A stretch of 61,575 nucleotides of DNA. It comes from Comamonadaceae bacterium (GTDB taxonomy: Bacteria > Pseudomonadota > Gammaproteobacteria > Burkholderiales > Burkholderiaceae_C). A model generated the notes under the pieces. The model saw only the letters and a list, made by a program, of their open reading frames with translations. It was not told the origin of the DNA and ran no database searches. Positions 32,977-40,955 of this stretch are shown here, piece by piece. Numbering within the stretch: the first letter of the stretch is position 1; the number at the start of each line of letters is the position of its first letter. The stretch spans positions 1-61,575 of the forward strand of contig JAIYBB010000013.1 in NCBI GenBank assembly GCA_027488735.1. Reading direction: 5' to 3'. The position numbers were made by a program, and so were the translations under genes.

Positions 32977-34857
32977 ATGAAATTGTTAAATCGTTTTTCA
33001 ACGGGGGTATCGCTGCTCCTGTTAATTTCCCAACCTGTTTTTTCTCAACAAAACACCCTTAATCCTGTCATCGTCACTGGTTCATTGAGTGAGCAGCCAT
33101 TGTCGGATGCATTGGCCTCTGTGTCGGTTATCCAGCGCGAGGACATTGAAAAGTCTCAAGCCTCCACATTGGCAGATTTACTACAAGGTGAAGCTGGCAT
33201 CGAATTTGGACGCAATGGGGGTATTGGTTCAACGACATCTTTTTTTCTGCGGGGTCAACAAAGCAAAAATATTGCTGTCTTTATCGATGGAGTACGCTCG
33301 CCTGTGGATCAGTTAGGTGCTTTACAGATCACCGACTTACCTCTTTCGCAGGTTGAAAAAATTGAAATTCTTAGAGGAAATGCATCGGCTTTGTATGGTG
33401 ATGCAGCGATCGGAGGAGTCATCAACATTTATACCCGGCAGGGCACTGGTAAGGCGGCCCCCTATGGCAGTGCTACTTTAGGGGGTTATGGATTGAAAGA
33501 ATTGAATGCAGGCTATGGCGGTGTTGTTGACGGTATGAAATTCAATGTGCAAGCGGGTACGGTTGAAAATGAAGGATTTTCGGCATTGAATACCAAGCAA
33601 AAGACAGCCGCAAATTCAGACTTGGATAGCTATTACAACCAGTATGCGTCAGTAAGCGTGGAGAAAAAGATTTCCTCTGCCTCAGCCCTTGGTTTCAGAG
33701 CCAGTGGCAGTCAGTCAAATTACGACTATGACTACGCAAGTAGCGCTTTGACCACAGACACACATCAGCAGAACAAATCAAATGGCTCTTATGTTTTGTA
33801 TCTGCACACCAATTTCAATGAAAACTGGAAATCAAACTTGGACCTTACAAGGAGCAATATTTCATATGTGGATATTCTCAATGGCTCGCAAAATAAAACC
33901 AACTATGGTTTTGGATTGAATGAAGGTGTTCGAAAAAGTGCGCGATGGTTCAATACTTATGCGCTGAAAGAAAAAACACTGTTGAACTTTGGATTTGACT
34001 ACAGCACCGATCAGTTGGTTTTCAAGGGAACTGTAGCCAATTCAGATTCCTATTCAATGCAAAGGGCCTCGAAGGCCATCTTCTTAGGTGTGAATCATGC
34101 CCTTGGCAATTGGACGTTTCAAACAAATGTTCGTCGCGATCTTTTAGATGTTGCCAACACCAATGCGAATTCAGTAGTAACAAGTATCAATCCAAGCTCA
34201 AGTTCTGGTCTTTTGGGTATTGGCTATTCATTGTCCCCCCAGTGGAAGTTGACAACGTCGGTATCTAACGGCTTCAGTGCACCAACCGCATATGATGTTT
34301 CTCAAAACACCAAGCTAACCCCTGAAAAATTTGAAGCAAAGGAGGTTGGTTTGCAGTATGCGAAAAATGTTCAATCATTACGCATCGTCTATTTTGAAAC
34401 AGATACCAACAATTCTATTGATTACGATGACAGCGGTGTTGCAACTAACGCCTACAAGTCAACCAATAAAGGGTTTGAGTCTACAGGCCGTGCCGAATGG
34501 GGCGGCGTTCTCATCAAAGCCACCATCGTTTTTCAAAACCCCAAAAACCTTACCTATGACGAAGCATTGGCTCGCCGAGCGAAACGTTATGGAAGCATTG
34601 ATCTAACCAAACGCATTCATGCTTACGACATTGGTATGAAAATTTTTGCAAGTAGCGAGCGAAAAGACAGTCACTACAGCACAGACATCTTAAGTAGTTA
34701 CACACTTTTGTCGGTTTATGCGTCTCGACAACTTGGAAACGACTGGACTGCCAGAGTGAGGATTCATAATCTTTTGGATGAAAGCTATCAACTCGCTTAT
34801 GGCTACAACACGCCAGGTCGAATGGTCACTGCCTCTTTGAACTACCGGTTTCATTGA
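32977..34857 (+). CDS. btuB: TonB-dependent vitamin B12 receptor BtuB
   Basis: Outer-membrane receptor importing cobalamin. The 626-aa protein has a signal peptide (ending near QPVFSQQ, residue 25), a TonB-box-like segment (NPVIVTGSL), a plug domain (ASTLADLLQGEAGIEF, then FFLRGQQSKNIAVFIDG, EILRGNASALYGDAAIGGVI) and a 22-strand barrel ending in the C-terminal aromatic (MVTASLNYRFH). It follows a cobalamin riboswitch and is the first gene of the uptake operon; its stop overlaps the next start (TGATG). Confidence 0.95.
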   Translation: MKLLNRFSTGVSLLLLISQPVFSQQNTLNPVIVTGSLSEQPLSDALASVSVIQREDIEKSQASTLADLLQGEAGIEFGRNGGIGSTTSFFLRGQQSKNIAVFIDGVRSPVDQLGALQITDLPLSQVEKIEILRGNASALYGDAAIGGVINIYTRQGTGKAAPYGSATLGGYGLKELNAGYGGVVDGMKFNVQAGTVENEGFSALNTKQKTAANSDLDSYYNQYASVSVEKKISSASALGFRASGSQSNYDYDYASSALTTDTHQQNKSNGSYVLYLHTNFNENWKSNLDLTRSNISYVDILNGSQNKTNYGFGLNEGVRKSARWFNTYALKEKTLLNFGFDYSTDQLVFKGTVANSDSYSMQRASKAIFLGVNHALGNWTFQTNVRRDLLDVANTNANSVVTSINPSSSSGLLGIGYSLSPQWKLTTSVSNGFSAPTAYDVSQNTKLTPEKFEAKEVGLQYAKNVQSLRIVYFETDTNNSIDYDDSGVATNAYKSTNKGFESTGRAEWGGVLIKATIVFQNPKNLTYDEALARRAKRYGSIDLTKRIHAYDIGMKIFASSERKDSHYSTDILSSYTLLSVYASRQLGNDWTARVRIHNLLDESYQLAYGYNTPGRMVTASLNYRFH

Positions 34858-35666
34858 TGAGTTTTAAATTACCTGCCCCCCAACGCATCATCTGCCTGAC
34901 CGAGGAGACCACCGAGTGGTTGTACCTGCTCGGTCAGTCGCATCGCATTGCGGGTATTTCAGGGTACACGGTGCGCCCCAAAATCGCCCGTGCTGAAAAG
35001 CCCAAGGTGTCAGCATTCACCAGCGCAAAGATTGACAAAATTTTGGCGCTCAAGCCTGACTGTGTTTTTGGTTTTTCAGATTTACAGGCTGATATCGCCG
35101 CTCAATTGATTCGTCATGGCGTGCAGGTGACGGTGTTCAACCAGCGCAGTGTGGATGCAATTTACTCCATGCTCTACCAAGTTGCTGCCGTGGTAGGTGA
35201 GGCGGAGCAGGGCTTGTATCGTATTCAGCAGATGCAAGCGCATTTACAAACCATTCAACAAACGGCACAGGGCTTTGCACGCCGCCCTCGTGTGTATTTT
35301 GAAGAATGGGATGAGCCGCCGATCAGCGCCATACGTTGGGTATCTGAACTGATCAGTATTGCAGGCGGTGACGATTGTTTTCCTGAACTCGCTGTGCAGT
35401 CCCTCGGCAAAAACCGCATCATTGCCGACCCGATGGAAGTGGTGCGAAGACAACCCGACATCATCATCGGTTCATGGTGTGGCAAAAAATTTCGCCCGTC
35501 ATTGGTGGCTGCGCGTGCGGGTTGGGCTTCTGTGCCAGCCGTGGCAAACCAGCAGTTATTTGAAATCAAGTCGGCAGATATTTTGCAGCCCGGTCCTGCA
35601 GCATTGACCGATGGCGTTGACCAGTTGCATCGCATCATCAGCGAATGGGTGGCAAGCCATGCGTAA
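34857..35666 (+). CDS. BtuF-like cobalamin-binding protein without signal peptide
   Basis: A 269-aa protein with the helical-backbone metal-receptor fold of BtuF: it begins PAPQRIICLTEETTEWLYLLG and includes KIDKILALKPDCVFGFSD and LISIAGGDDCFPELA. Unlike the next gene product it has no signal peptide, so it should stay in the cytoplasm. ATG 34857 overlaps the btuB stop. It probably binds cobalamin or a precursor after uptake, or acts in salvage; the exact role is inferred. Confidence 0.82.
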   Translation: MSFKLPAPQRIICLTEETTEWLYLLGQSHRIAGISGYTVRPKIARAEKPKVSAFTSAKIDKILALKPDCVFGFSDLQADIAAQLIRHGVQVTVFNQRSVDAIYSMLYQVAAVVGEAEQGLYRIQQMQAHLQTIQQTAQGFARRPRVYFEEWDEPPISAIRWVSELISIAGGDDCFPELAVQSLGKNRIIADPMEVVRRQPDIIIGSWCGKKFRPSLVAARAGWASVPAVANQQLFEIKSADILQPGPAALTDGVDQLHRIISEWVASHA

Positions 35667-36528
35667 TTTCACCGTTTTGTTTGTGCTGTCCTTGCTTTGG
35701 CCTATCGCATATGCCGTCAGCGTGGTGGATGACCGTGACATCACCATAGAAGTCAAGCGTGCGCCCATACGTATCGTGACCTTGCTACCTTCATTGGCTG
35801 AGTCCGTGTGTGCGTTGAATGCGTGTGAGCGTCTGGTGGGCACTGACAACTTTGCCGATTGGCCTGCGCAAGTCAAAGCGTTGCCCAAGTTGGGTGGTTT
35901 GTATGACGCTTCTGTCGAGGCCATCGTTCGGCTCAAGCCCGACTTGGTGCTTGCTGGTAAATCCACCCGTATCGTTCAGCGGCTCGAGTCCTTGGGCATT
36001 CAAGTGATTGCACTTGAGCCAAAAAACTTGTCCGATGTTGAGCGCAGCCTTCGTGTGATCGCACAAGCTTTGCATTTGCCAAACGCAGACGAACAAGCCA
36101 AGGCGGTGTGGTCAAGTGCCATGCAGTCGCTTGAACTCGCCGCAAAATCGCTGCCTTCTGATGTTCTTGGCAACACCATTTACTTTGAAGCCAGCACGGG
36201 TGGATATGCTGCTGGCGAAAGCTCTTTCATGGGTGGTGTCATCAGCAAATTGGGATTGCGCAACATCATCGACAAAAGCATGGGTGCTTTTCCCCAAGTC
36301 AATCCCGAGTTTGTGGTCAGAGCCAATCCGCATTGGATCGTTTTGGCCGAACCCATGGCGCAATCGCTGGCGCAGCGCCCCGGTTGGCGCGATATGGCTG
36401 CCGTGAAATCGAACCGTTTATGCAAATTGACGATGGCGCAAGGCAATGTATTGGTGCGTCCGGGACCTCGTATCGGTGAAGCTGCGCAAGTGCTGGTTAA
36501 CTGTTTCAACAGATCGGCTGCCCCATGA
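35659..36528 (+). CDS. btuF: Periplasmic cobalamin-binding protein BtuF
   Basis: Delivers B12 from the periplasm to BtuCD. The 289-aa protein has a signal peptide (MRNFTVLFVLSLLWPIAYA), the motif RIVTLLPSLAESVCAL that opens the N-lobe, VEAIVRLKPDLVLAG, and GLRNIIDKSMGAFPQVNPE in the C-lobe. The start at 35659 overlaps the previous gene by 8 bp; an in-frame extension upstream would lose the signal peptide position. Operon btuB-orf-btuF-btuC-btuD. Confidence 0.92.
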   Translation: MRNFTVLFVLSLLWPIAYAVSVVDDRDITIEVKRAPIRIVTLLPSLAESVCALNACERLVGTDNFADWPAQVKALPKLGGLYDASVEAIVRLKPDLVLAGKSTRIVQRLESLGIQVIALEPKNLSDVERSLRVIAQALHLPNADEQAKAVWSSAMQSLELAAKSLPSDVLGNTIYFEASTGGYAAGESSFMGGVISKLGLRNIIDKSMGAFPQVNPEFVVRANPHWIVLAEPMAQSLAQRPGWRDMAAVKSNRLCKLTMAQGNVLVRPGPRIGEAAQVLVNCFNRSAAP

Positions 36529-37544
36529 GTGCAAACCATTCAGCCAAAGTTTGGCAAGTGACATTCATGTGGTTGACTCTCTCAATTATTTTGTGTGCAT
36601 TGGGTTTGACCGCTGGCAGCCAAGGGTTCGAGTGGGGCTGGGATATATCTGATCCCGTGGTGATGGATATCCGTTTGCCTCGAACTGTGGGCGCTTGGTT
36701 GGCAGGCGCGTTATTGGGTTTGTCGGGGGCCATGGCGCAAGCCTTGTTTCGCAACCCTTTGGCGGATCCTTATTTGTTGGGAAGCGCTTCGGGCGCGGCC
36801 TTGGGTGTGAGCGTGGCGCTGGCTTTAGGGGCATGGGGCGGCGCATATATGTCGGCAGACATCCATGGCAGTGGCTTGTGGGTGTGGCGGCTCGGGCTGA
36901 CCGGTGCCGCATTTGTCGGTGCGTGGGCAGCGGTGCTGCTGACGTTGATGTTGGCCAACGGCGTGCAACACACTTTGCGCTTGTTATTGGCAGGTGTGGT
37001 GGTGGGCGTGGTTCTTGGCGCATTCACTTCTTTGCTCACGGTAAGTCAACCGCATTTGCTGCCTGCGATGCAATCTTTTTTATTGGGCAATACCTCGATG
37101 GTCAATGGCTCAGCGTGTTGGCTCATGGCTGCAGTGCTTCTGCTGTGCGGCTTGGCCGCTTGGCCATTGAGCCCGTTGCTGGATGCCCTAGGCTTGGGTG
37201 AAGACACGGCGCTGAGTTTGGGGCTGCAAGTGGTGTTGTTGCGTATGTTGTTACTTGCTGTAATGGCCTTGGCCACCGCGACGGCAGTGGCACAAACAGG
37301 TTTGATTGCGTTTGTTGGGCTGGTCGCACCGCAATTGGTACGGTCGCAATGGCGTGGTCGCTTTGTGACGCACTCTTGGTTGTCTGCCATGGCGGGTGGT
37401 GCGTTGCTGTGTATCGCCGACATTTTGGCGCGCGTGCTGTCAGCCCCCCAAGAATTACCGGTGGGTGTATTGACCGCTGTGCTGGGCGGTGGCTACTTGA
37501 TGTGGCGATTGCGTGTGATGCACGGTACTGGAAGTGACACATGA
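36525..37544 (+). CDS. btuC: Cobalamin ABC transporter permease BtuC
   Basis: A 339-aa FecCD/BtuC-family permease with about ten TM helices. Family motifs include RLPRTVGAWLAGALLGLSGA near 47-66, FRNPLADPYLLGSASGAALG near 71-90 and the coupling-loop region FVGLVAPQLVRSQWRGRF near 262-279. It overlaps the ends of btuF and btuD by 4 bp each. Confidence 0.93.
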   Translation: MSANHSAKVWQVTFMWLTLSIILCALGLTAGSQGFEWGWDISDPVVMDIRLPRTVGAWLAGALLGLSGAMAQALFRNPLADPYLLGSASGAALGVSVALALGAWGGAYMSADIHGSGLWVWRLGLTGAAFVGAWAAVLLTLMLANGVQHTLRLLLAGVVVGVVLGAFTSLLTVSQPHLLPAMQSFLLGNTSMVNGSACWLMAAVLLLCGLAAWPLSPLLDALGLGEDTALSLGLQVVLLRMLLLAVMALATATAVAQTGLIAFVGLVAPQLVRSQWRGRFVTHSWLSAMAGGALLCIADILARVLSAPQELPVGVLTAVLGGGYLMWRLRVMHGTGSDT

Positions 37545-38302
37545 GTACGCCACTTGAAGCTAAGGGCTTGAATGTTTGGCGTGGAAAACGACAGGTGTTG
37601 AAAGACATCAATGCCACCTTTGCAGCGGGTGGTTGGACCTGTATCGTCGGCCCCAATGGCGCCGGGAAAACCACATTGCTCAAGACATTGGCAGGTTTGC
37701 TAGACAGTGAAGGTGAGGTGTTGTTGGCAGGACGGCCTTTGTCTTCGTTTTCAGCCAAAGAACGTGCCCGCCACATGGCATGGTTGTCGCAAAGCGATGT
37801 GTCGATGGACGATTTGACCGTACAAGATGTGGTGATGCTGGGTCGCTTGCCACACCAGCGTTGGTGGCAAGGTGCGACTGCGCAAGACCACCACGTGGTG
37901 AATGCTTGTTTGCAAGCGCAAAACATGCTGGATTGGCGACACCGAAATTTAGGTAGCTTGTCTGGTGGCGAAAGACAGCGCGTGTTGCTTGCCCGAGCCT
38001 TGGCGGTGGTCGCCCCAGTGCTGCTGATGGATGAGCCTGTGGCCAATGCCGATTTTCCTCACCAGTCCGCTTGGTTGAGCACTGTGCGTACCCATGCACA
38101 GCAAGGACACACGGTGGTCAGTGTGCTGCACGATTTGAACTTGGCCTTGTGTGCCCAGCAACTGGTGGTGATGGACCAAGGTAAGGCAGTGATGCAGTCG
38201 AGCGCAGATGACCCGTTGCTGCATGCTTGCTTGCAACAGGTGTTCGGGCAGCACTTAAGATTTCATAAGTTGCAAGATCGATGGGTGGTTTTACCCGAGT
38301 GA
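37541..38302 (+). CDS. btuD: Cobalamin ABC transporter ATPase BtuD
   Basis: A 253-aa ATP-binding subunit with Walker A GPNGAGKTTLL (residues 38-48), Q-loop region (HMAWLSQSD), signature LSGGERQRVLLARAL (near 146-160) and Walker B VLLMDEP followed by VANADFPHQ. The H-loop His is in VLHDLNLAL. It overlaps btuC by ATGA and ends the operon. Confidence 0.93.
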   Translation: MSTPLEAKGLNVWRGKRQVLKDINATFAAGGWTCIVGPNGAGKTTLLKTLAGLLDSEGEVLLAGRPLSSFSAKERARHMAWLSQSDVSMDDLTVQDVVMLGRLPHQRWWQGATAQDHHVVNACLQAQNMLDWRHRNLGSLSGGERQRVLLARALAVVAPVLLMDEPVANADFPHQSAWLSTVRTHAQQGHTVVSVLHDLNLALCAQQLVVMDQGKAVMQSSADDPLLHACLQQVFGQHLRFHKLQDRWVVLPE

Positions 38303-38376
38303 ACCTGTCACCTTGCAAAGAGTATTGGCTAGGCAGAATTTGCTAAGCTCAATGCTGATAGACAAGAAAGCATGCC

Positions 38377-38607
38377 ATGACTGCATTGATTACCCGGCCG
38401 AATTTTTTTTCGGATACGTCCAAATTGCGCACAGACACTGAACCTGGCGATGCTTTTTACGAAGCTTTGATGCAGTCGCATGAAGGGTTGACGGAATCAC
38501 AAAGCCATTTGCTCAACGCTCGATTGGTATTGGTGATGGCCAACCACATAGGCCACTTGGAAACGCTAAAGCAAGCTATACACACGGCTCGTGATCAATT
38601 GGAATAA
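38377..38607 (+). CDS. DUF2783 domain protein
   Basis: A 76-aa soluble protein of a family known only by name. The pattern GDAFYEALMQSHEGLTESQS followed by LNARLVLVMANHIG is the DUF2783 signature. In relatives the gene often lies near acyl-CoA or ring-degradation genes. It stands alone here between btuD and the convergent nth, and a function is not known. Confidence 0.8.
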   Translation: MTALITRPNFFSDTSKLRTDTEPGDAFYEALMQSHEGLTESQSHLLNARLVLVMANHIGHLETLKQAIHTARDQLE

Positions 38608-38635
38608 ACCTGAAGCGATCAGCTGTGGTGTGGTT

Positions 38636-39277
38636 TCAATCTCTTGCAGTCTTGGGCTTGAAACTGCAACACTCAGACACTTGGCACTGCCAGCATAACG
38701 GCTTGCGCGCCTGGCACACATAACGGCCCAACAAAATCAACCAATGGTGGGCATCCACCAAATAGTCTTTCGGTATGCGCTTGAGCAATCCCATTTCAAC
38801 GTCATAAGGCGTCTTGCCGGGCGCCAAACCGGTGCGGTTGCCAACCCTGAAAATATGCGTGTCCACCGCCATGGTGGGCTCTCCAAACGCTACGTTCAAC
38901 ACCACATTGGCAGTTTTGCGGCCTACGCCGGGTAAGGCTTCAAGTGCTTCGCGGGTACGCGGCACTTCGCCACCGTGTTGGTTCACCAATATGTCACAGG
39001 TTTGCATCAAGTGCTTGGCTTTGCTGCGAAACAAGCCAATGGTTTGAATATAGGACTCCAGCACAGGCAAGCCTAAATTGAGAATAGCTTGCGGCGTGTT
39101 GGCGACCGGAAACAAGCGTCGCGTGGCTTTGTTCACGCCCACATCCGTGGCTTGCGCGCTGAGCAGCACAGCGGCGAGCAACTCGAACACGCTGGTATAT
39201 TCCAATTCAGTATTCGGTTGCGGATTGGCTGCTTTGAGCCTCGCAAAAAATGTTTCGATCTGATCTTTTTTCATCAT
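38636..39277 (-). CDS. nth: Endonuclease III
   Basis: DNA glycosylase/AP lyase that removes oxidised pyrimidines. The 213-aa protein has the HhH motif LPGVGRKTANVVLNVAF with the catalytic Lys, the catalytic Asp in MAVDTHIFRV, and the C-terminal [4Fe-4S] ligands C-X6-C-X2-C-X5-C (CQARKPLCWQCQVSECC). Length is standard. It is divergent from the aminotransferase gene, 33 bp apart. Confidence 0.96.
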   Translation of the reverse strand: MMKKDQIETFFARLKAANPQPNTELEYTSVFELLAAVLLSAQATDVGVNKATRRLFPVANTPQAILNLGLPVLESYIQTIGLFRSKAKHLMQTCDILVNQHGGEVPRTREALEALPGVGRKTANVVLNVAFGEPTMAVDTHIFRVGNRTGLAPGKTPYDVEMGLLKRIPKDYLVDAHHWLILLGRYVCQARKPLCWQCQVSECCSFKPKTARD

Positions 39278-39310
39278 TCATCTGACAGGGTTTAGGCCCT
39301 GATTATCTTC

Positions 39311-40516
39311 ATGCAATTTGCCCAACGTTTAGACAAGGTCGAAACCTCGGCCATACGCGAACTTTTCAAATTGCTGGGCAAGCCCGGCATCATCAGTTTT
39401 GCCGGCGGCTTTCCCGACAGCGCCATGTTCGATGTGCAAGGCATCCGCGAAGCCAGCGAACGCGCCCTGCGTGACGAGCCCGGTGCAGCTTTGCAATACG
39501 GCGCCACTGAAGGCTATAACCCTTTGCGCGAACAACTCGCGGCTTTCATGCAGTCCAAAGGCGTGGCCGGTTTGCGTGCCGACGAATTGATAGTCACCAC
39601 CGGCAGCCAGCAAGCGCTGGACCTGGTGGGTAAAACCTTGCTTGATCCGCAAGACACGGTGTTGGTTGAGTCACCCACGTTTTTAGCCACGATTCAATGT
39701 TTCCGTTTGTACGGACCGACGGTGATGGGCGTGCCTATCGATGTGGACGGTGTGGATGTCGATGCCCTGGAACAGATGATTCAACAGCACCACCCCAAGC
39801 TGGTGTATCTGGTGCCGACTTTCGGCAACCCCAGCGGTGCCATGACTTCTTTGCAGCGGCGTTTGCGCGTGCTGGAGCTGGCAGTGAAATACCAAACTGT
39901 TGTGGTTGAAGATGACCCGTATGGCGATTTGTATTTTGCCGATGCACCGCCGCCGTCACTGCTCGCATTGAGCGCGCAAGTGCCGGGCAGTCGTGACTGG
40001 TTGGTGCACTGCGGGTCGCTCAGCAAAGTGCTGTCGCCGGGTTTGCGCATAGGTTGGATGGTGGCGCCACCTGCATTGCTGGCTCGCGCCACCATGTGCA
40101 AGCAATTCAGCGATGCCCATACGTCTACATTCGCTCAAGCCACTGCTGCGCAGTATTTGCAAGCCGGGCGCATGCCGGCCACTTTGCAAAATGTGCGTCA
40201 GGTGTACGCCAGCCGCGCCCGCGCCATGTGCCATGCTTTGCAACAGCATTTGGGCGAGGGTTTGTCGTTTCACGCGCCGCAAGGCGGCTTGTTTGTCTGG
40301 GCCAAACTCACCGGCAAAACCGGCTTCACCACCGACGGCAATTTGCTGGCCAAACGCGCGATTGAAAAGGGCGTGGCCTTTGTCCCCGGCGCGCCGTTTT
40401 TTGCCGATAACCCGGACAACGCCACCATTCGTTTGAGTTTTGCAACCGCAGATGAAAGCAAGATTGCCGAAGGTATTGAACGATTGGGGCAGGCATTGCA
40501 CGAGACTGCGGCCTAA
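39311..40516 (+). CDS. PLP-dependent aminotransferase (2-aminoadipate/LysN-like class I)
   Basis: A 401-aa fold-type I aminotransferase. Visible are LGKPGIISFAGGFPD near the N-terminus, the GSQQALDLVGK pocket, the VPTFGNPSGA loop, the EDDPYGDLYF segment with the PLP-binding Asp and Tyr, and the Schiff-base Lys in GSLSKVLSPGLRIGW. The FAGGFPD start and overall layout resemble the LysN/AadAT-like subgroup that acts on 2-aminoadipate and branched or aromatic amino acids; substrate not proven. A good terminator follows. Confidence 0.9.
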   Translation: MQFAQRLDKVETSAIRELFKLLGKPGIISFAGGFPDSAMFDVQGIREASERALRDEPGAALQYGATEGYNPLREQLAAFMQSKGVAGLRADELIVTTGSQQALDLVGKTLLDPQDTVLVESPTFLATIQCFRLYGPTVMGVPIDVDGVDVDALEQMIQQHHPKLVYLVPTFGNPSGAMTSLQRRLRVLELAVKYQTVVVEDDPYGDLYFADAPPPSLLALSAQVPGSRDWLVHCGSLSKVLSPGLRIGWMVAPPALLARATMCKQFSDAHTSTFAQATAAQYLQAGRMPATLQNVRQVYASRARAMCHALQQHLGEGLSFHAPQGGLFVWAKLTGKTGFTTDGNLLAKRAIEKGVAFVPGAPFFADNPDNATIRLSFATADESKIAEGIERLGQALHETAA

Positions 40517-40541
40517 CTGTTGAACAAATACAGCAAGCAAC

Positions 40542-40571
40542 AAAAAGGCTGCATGTTTGCAGCCTTTTTTA
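40542..40571. terminator. Bidirectional intrinsic terminator
   Basis: AAAAAGGCTGC pairs with GCAGCCTTTTT around a 6-nt loop. It lies 26 bp after the aminotransferase stop and 20 bp after the gcvH stop on the other strand, so it can serve both. Confidence 0.85.
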
Positions 40572-40590
40572 TATTCAGAAAAAATTTATT

Positions 40591-40953
40591 TCAGCCCACC
40601 AAAGACTGATACGCCGAGGCATCCATCAATCCGTCTACTTCTGACGGATTGCTTAAAGTGACTTGGTAAAACCATCCCGCGCCTTCGGGGTCGCTGTTGG
40701 CCAGCGACGGGTCGGCGCGCAATTCTTCGTTCACCGCAATCACTGTGGCAGACACAGGCATGTGCACATCGGCTGCGGCTTTCACCGACTCCACCACGCC
40801 TGCCACGCTGGCTTGCTCGAACGACTTGCCGATCTCGGCCAACTCGACAAACACAATATCGCCCAAGGTGTCTTGCGCATGCAAGGTGATGCCAACAAAA
40901 ACTGTGCTGCCGTCAATGCGCATCCACGTATGTTCTGAATGGTATTTGGTCAT
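40591..40953 (-). CDS. gcvH: Glycine cleavage system H protein
   Basis: A 120-aa lipoyl carrier. The lipoylation site is the Lys in GVVESVKAAADV (near residue 63), with the usual EHTWMRIDG start and GAGWFYQVTL end motif. The ATG at 40953 has GGAATG upstream and is favoured over a 17-codon extension that would run into the ETF-QO gene. No gcvT or gcvP lies beside it; instead it follows ETF-QO by 2 bp. It may serve a distant GcvPT or act in lipoyl relay. Confidence 0.92.
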   Translation of the reverse strand: MTKYHSEHTWMRIDGSTVFVGITLHAQDTLGDIVFVELAEIGKSFEQASVAGVVESVKAAADVHMPVSATVIAVNEELRADPSLANSDPEGAGWFYQVTLSNPSEVDGLMDASAYQSLVG

Positions 40954-40955
40954 GG

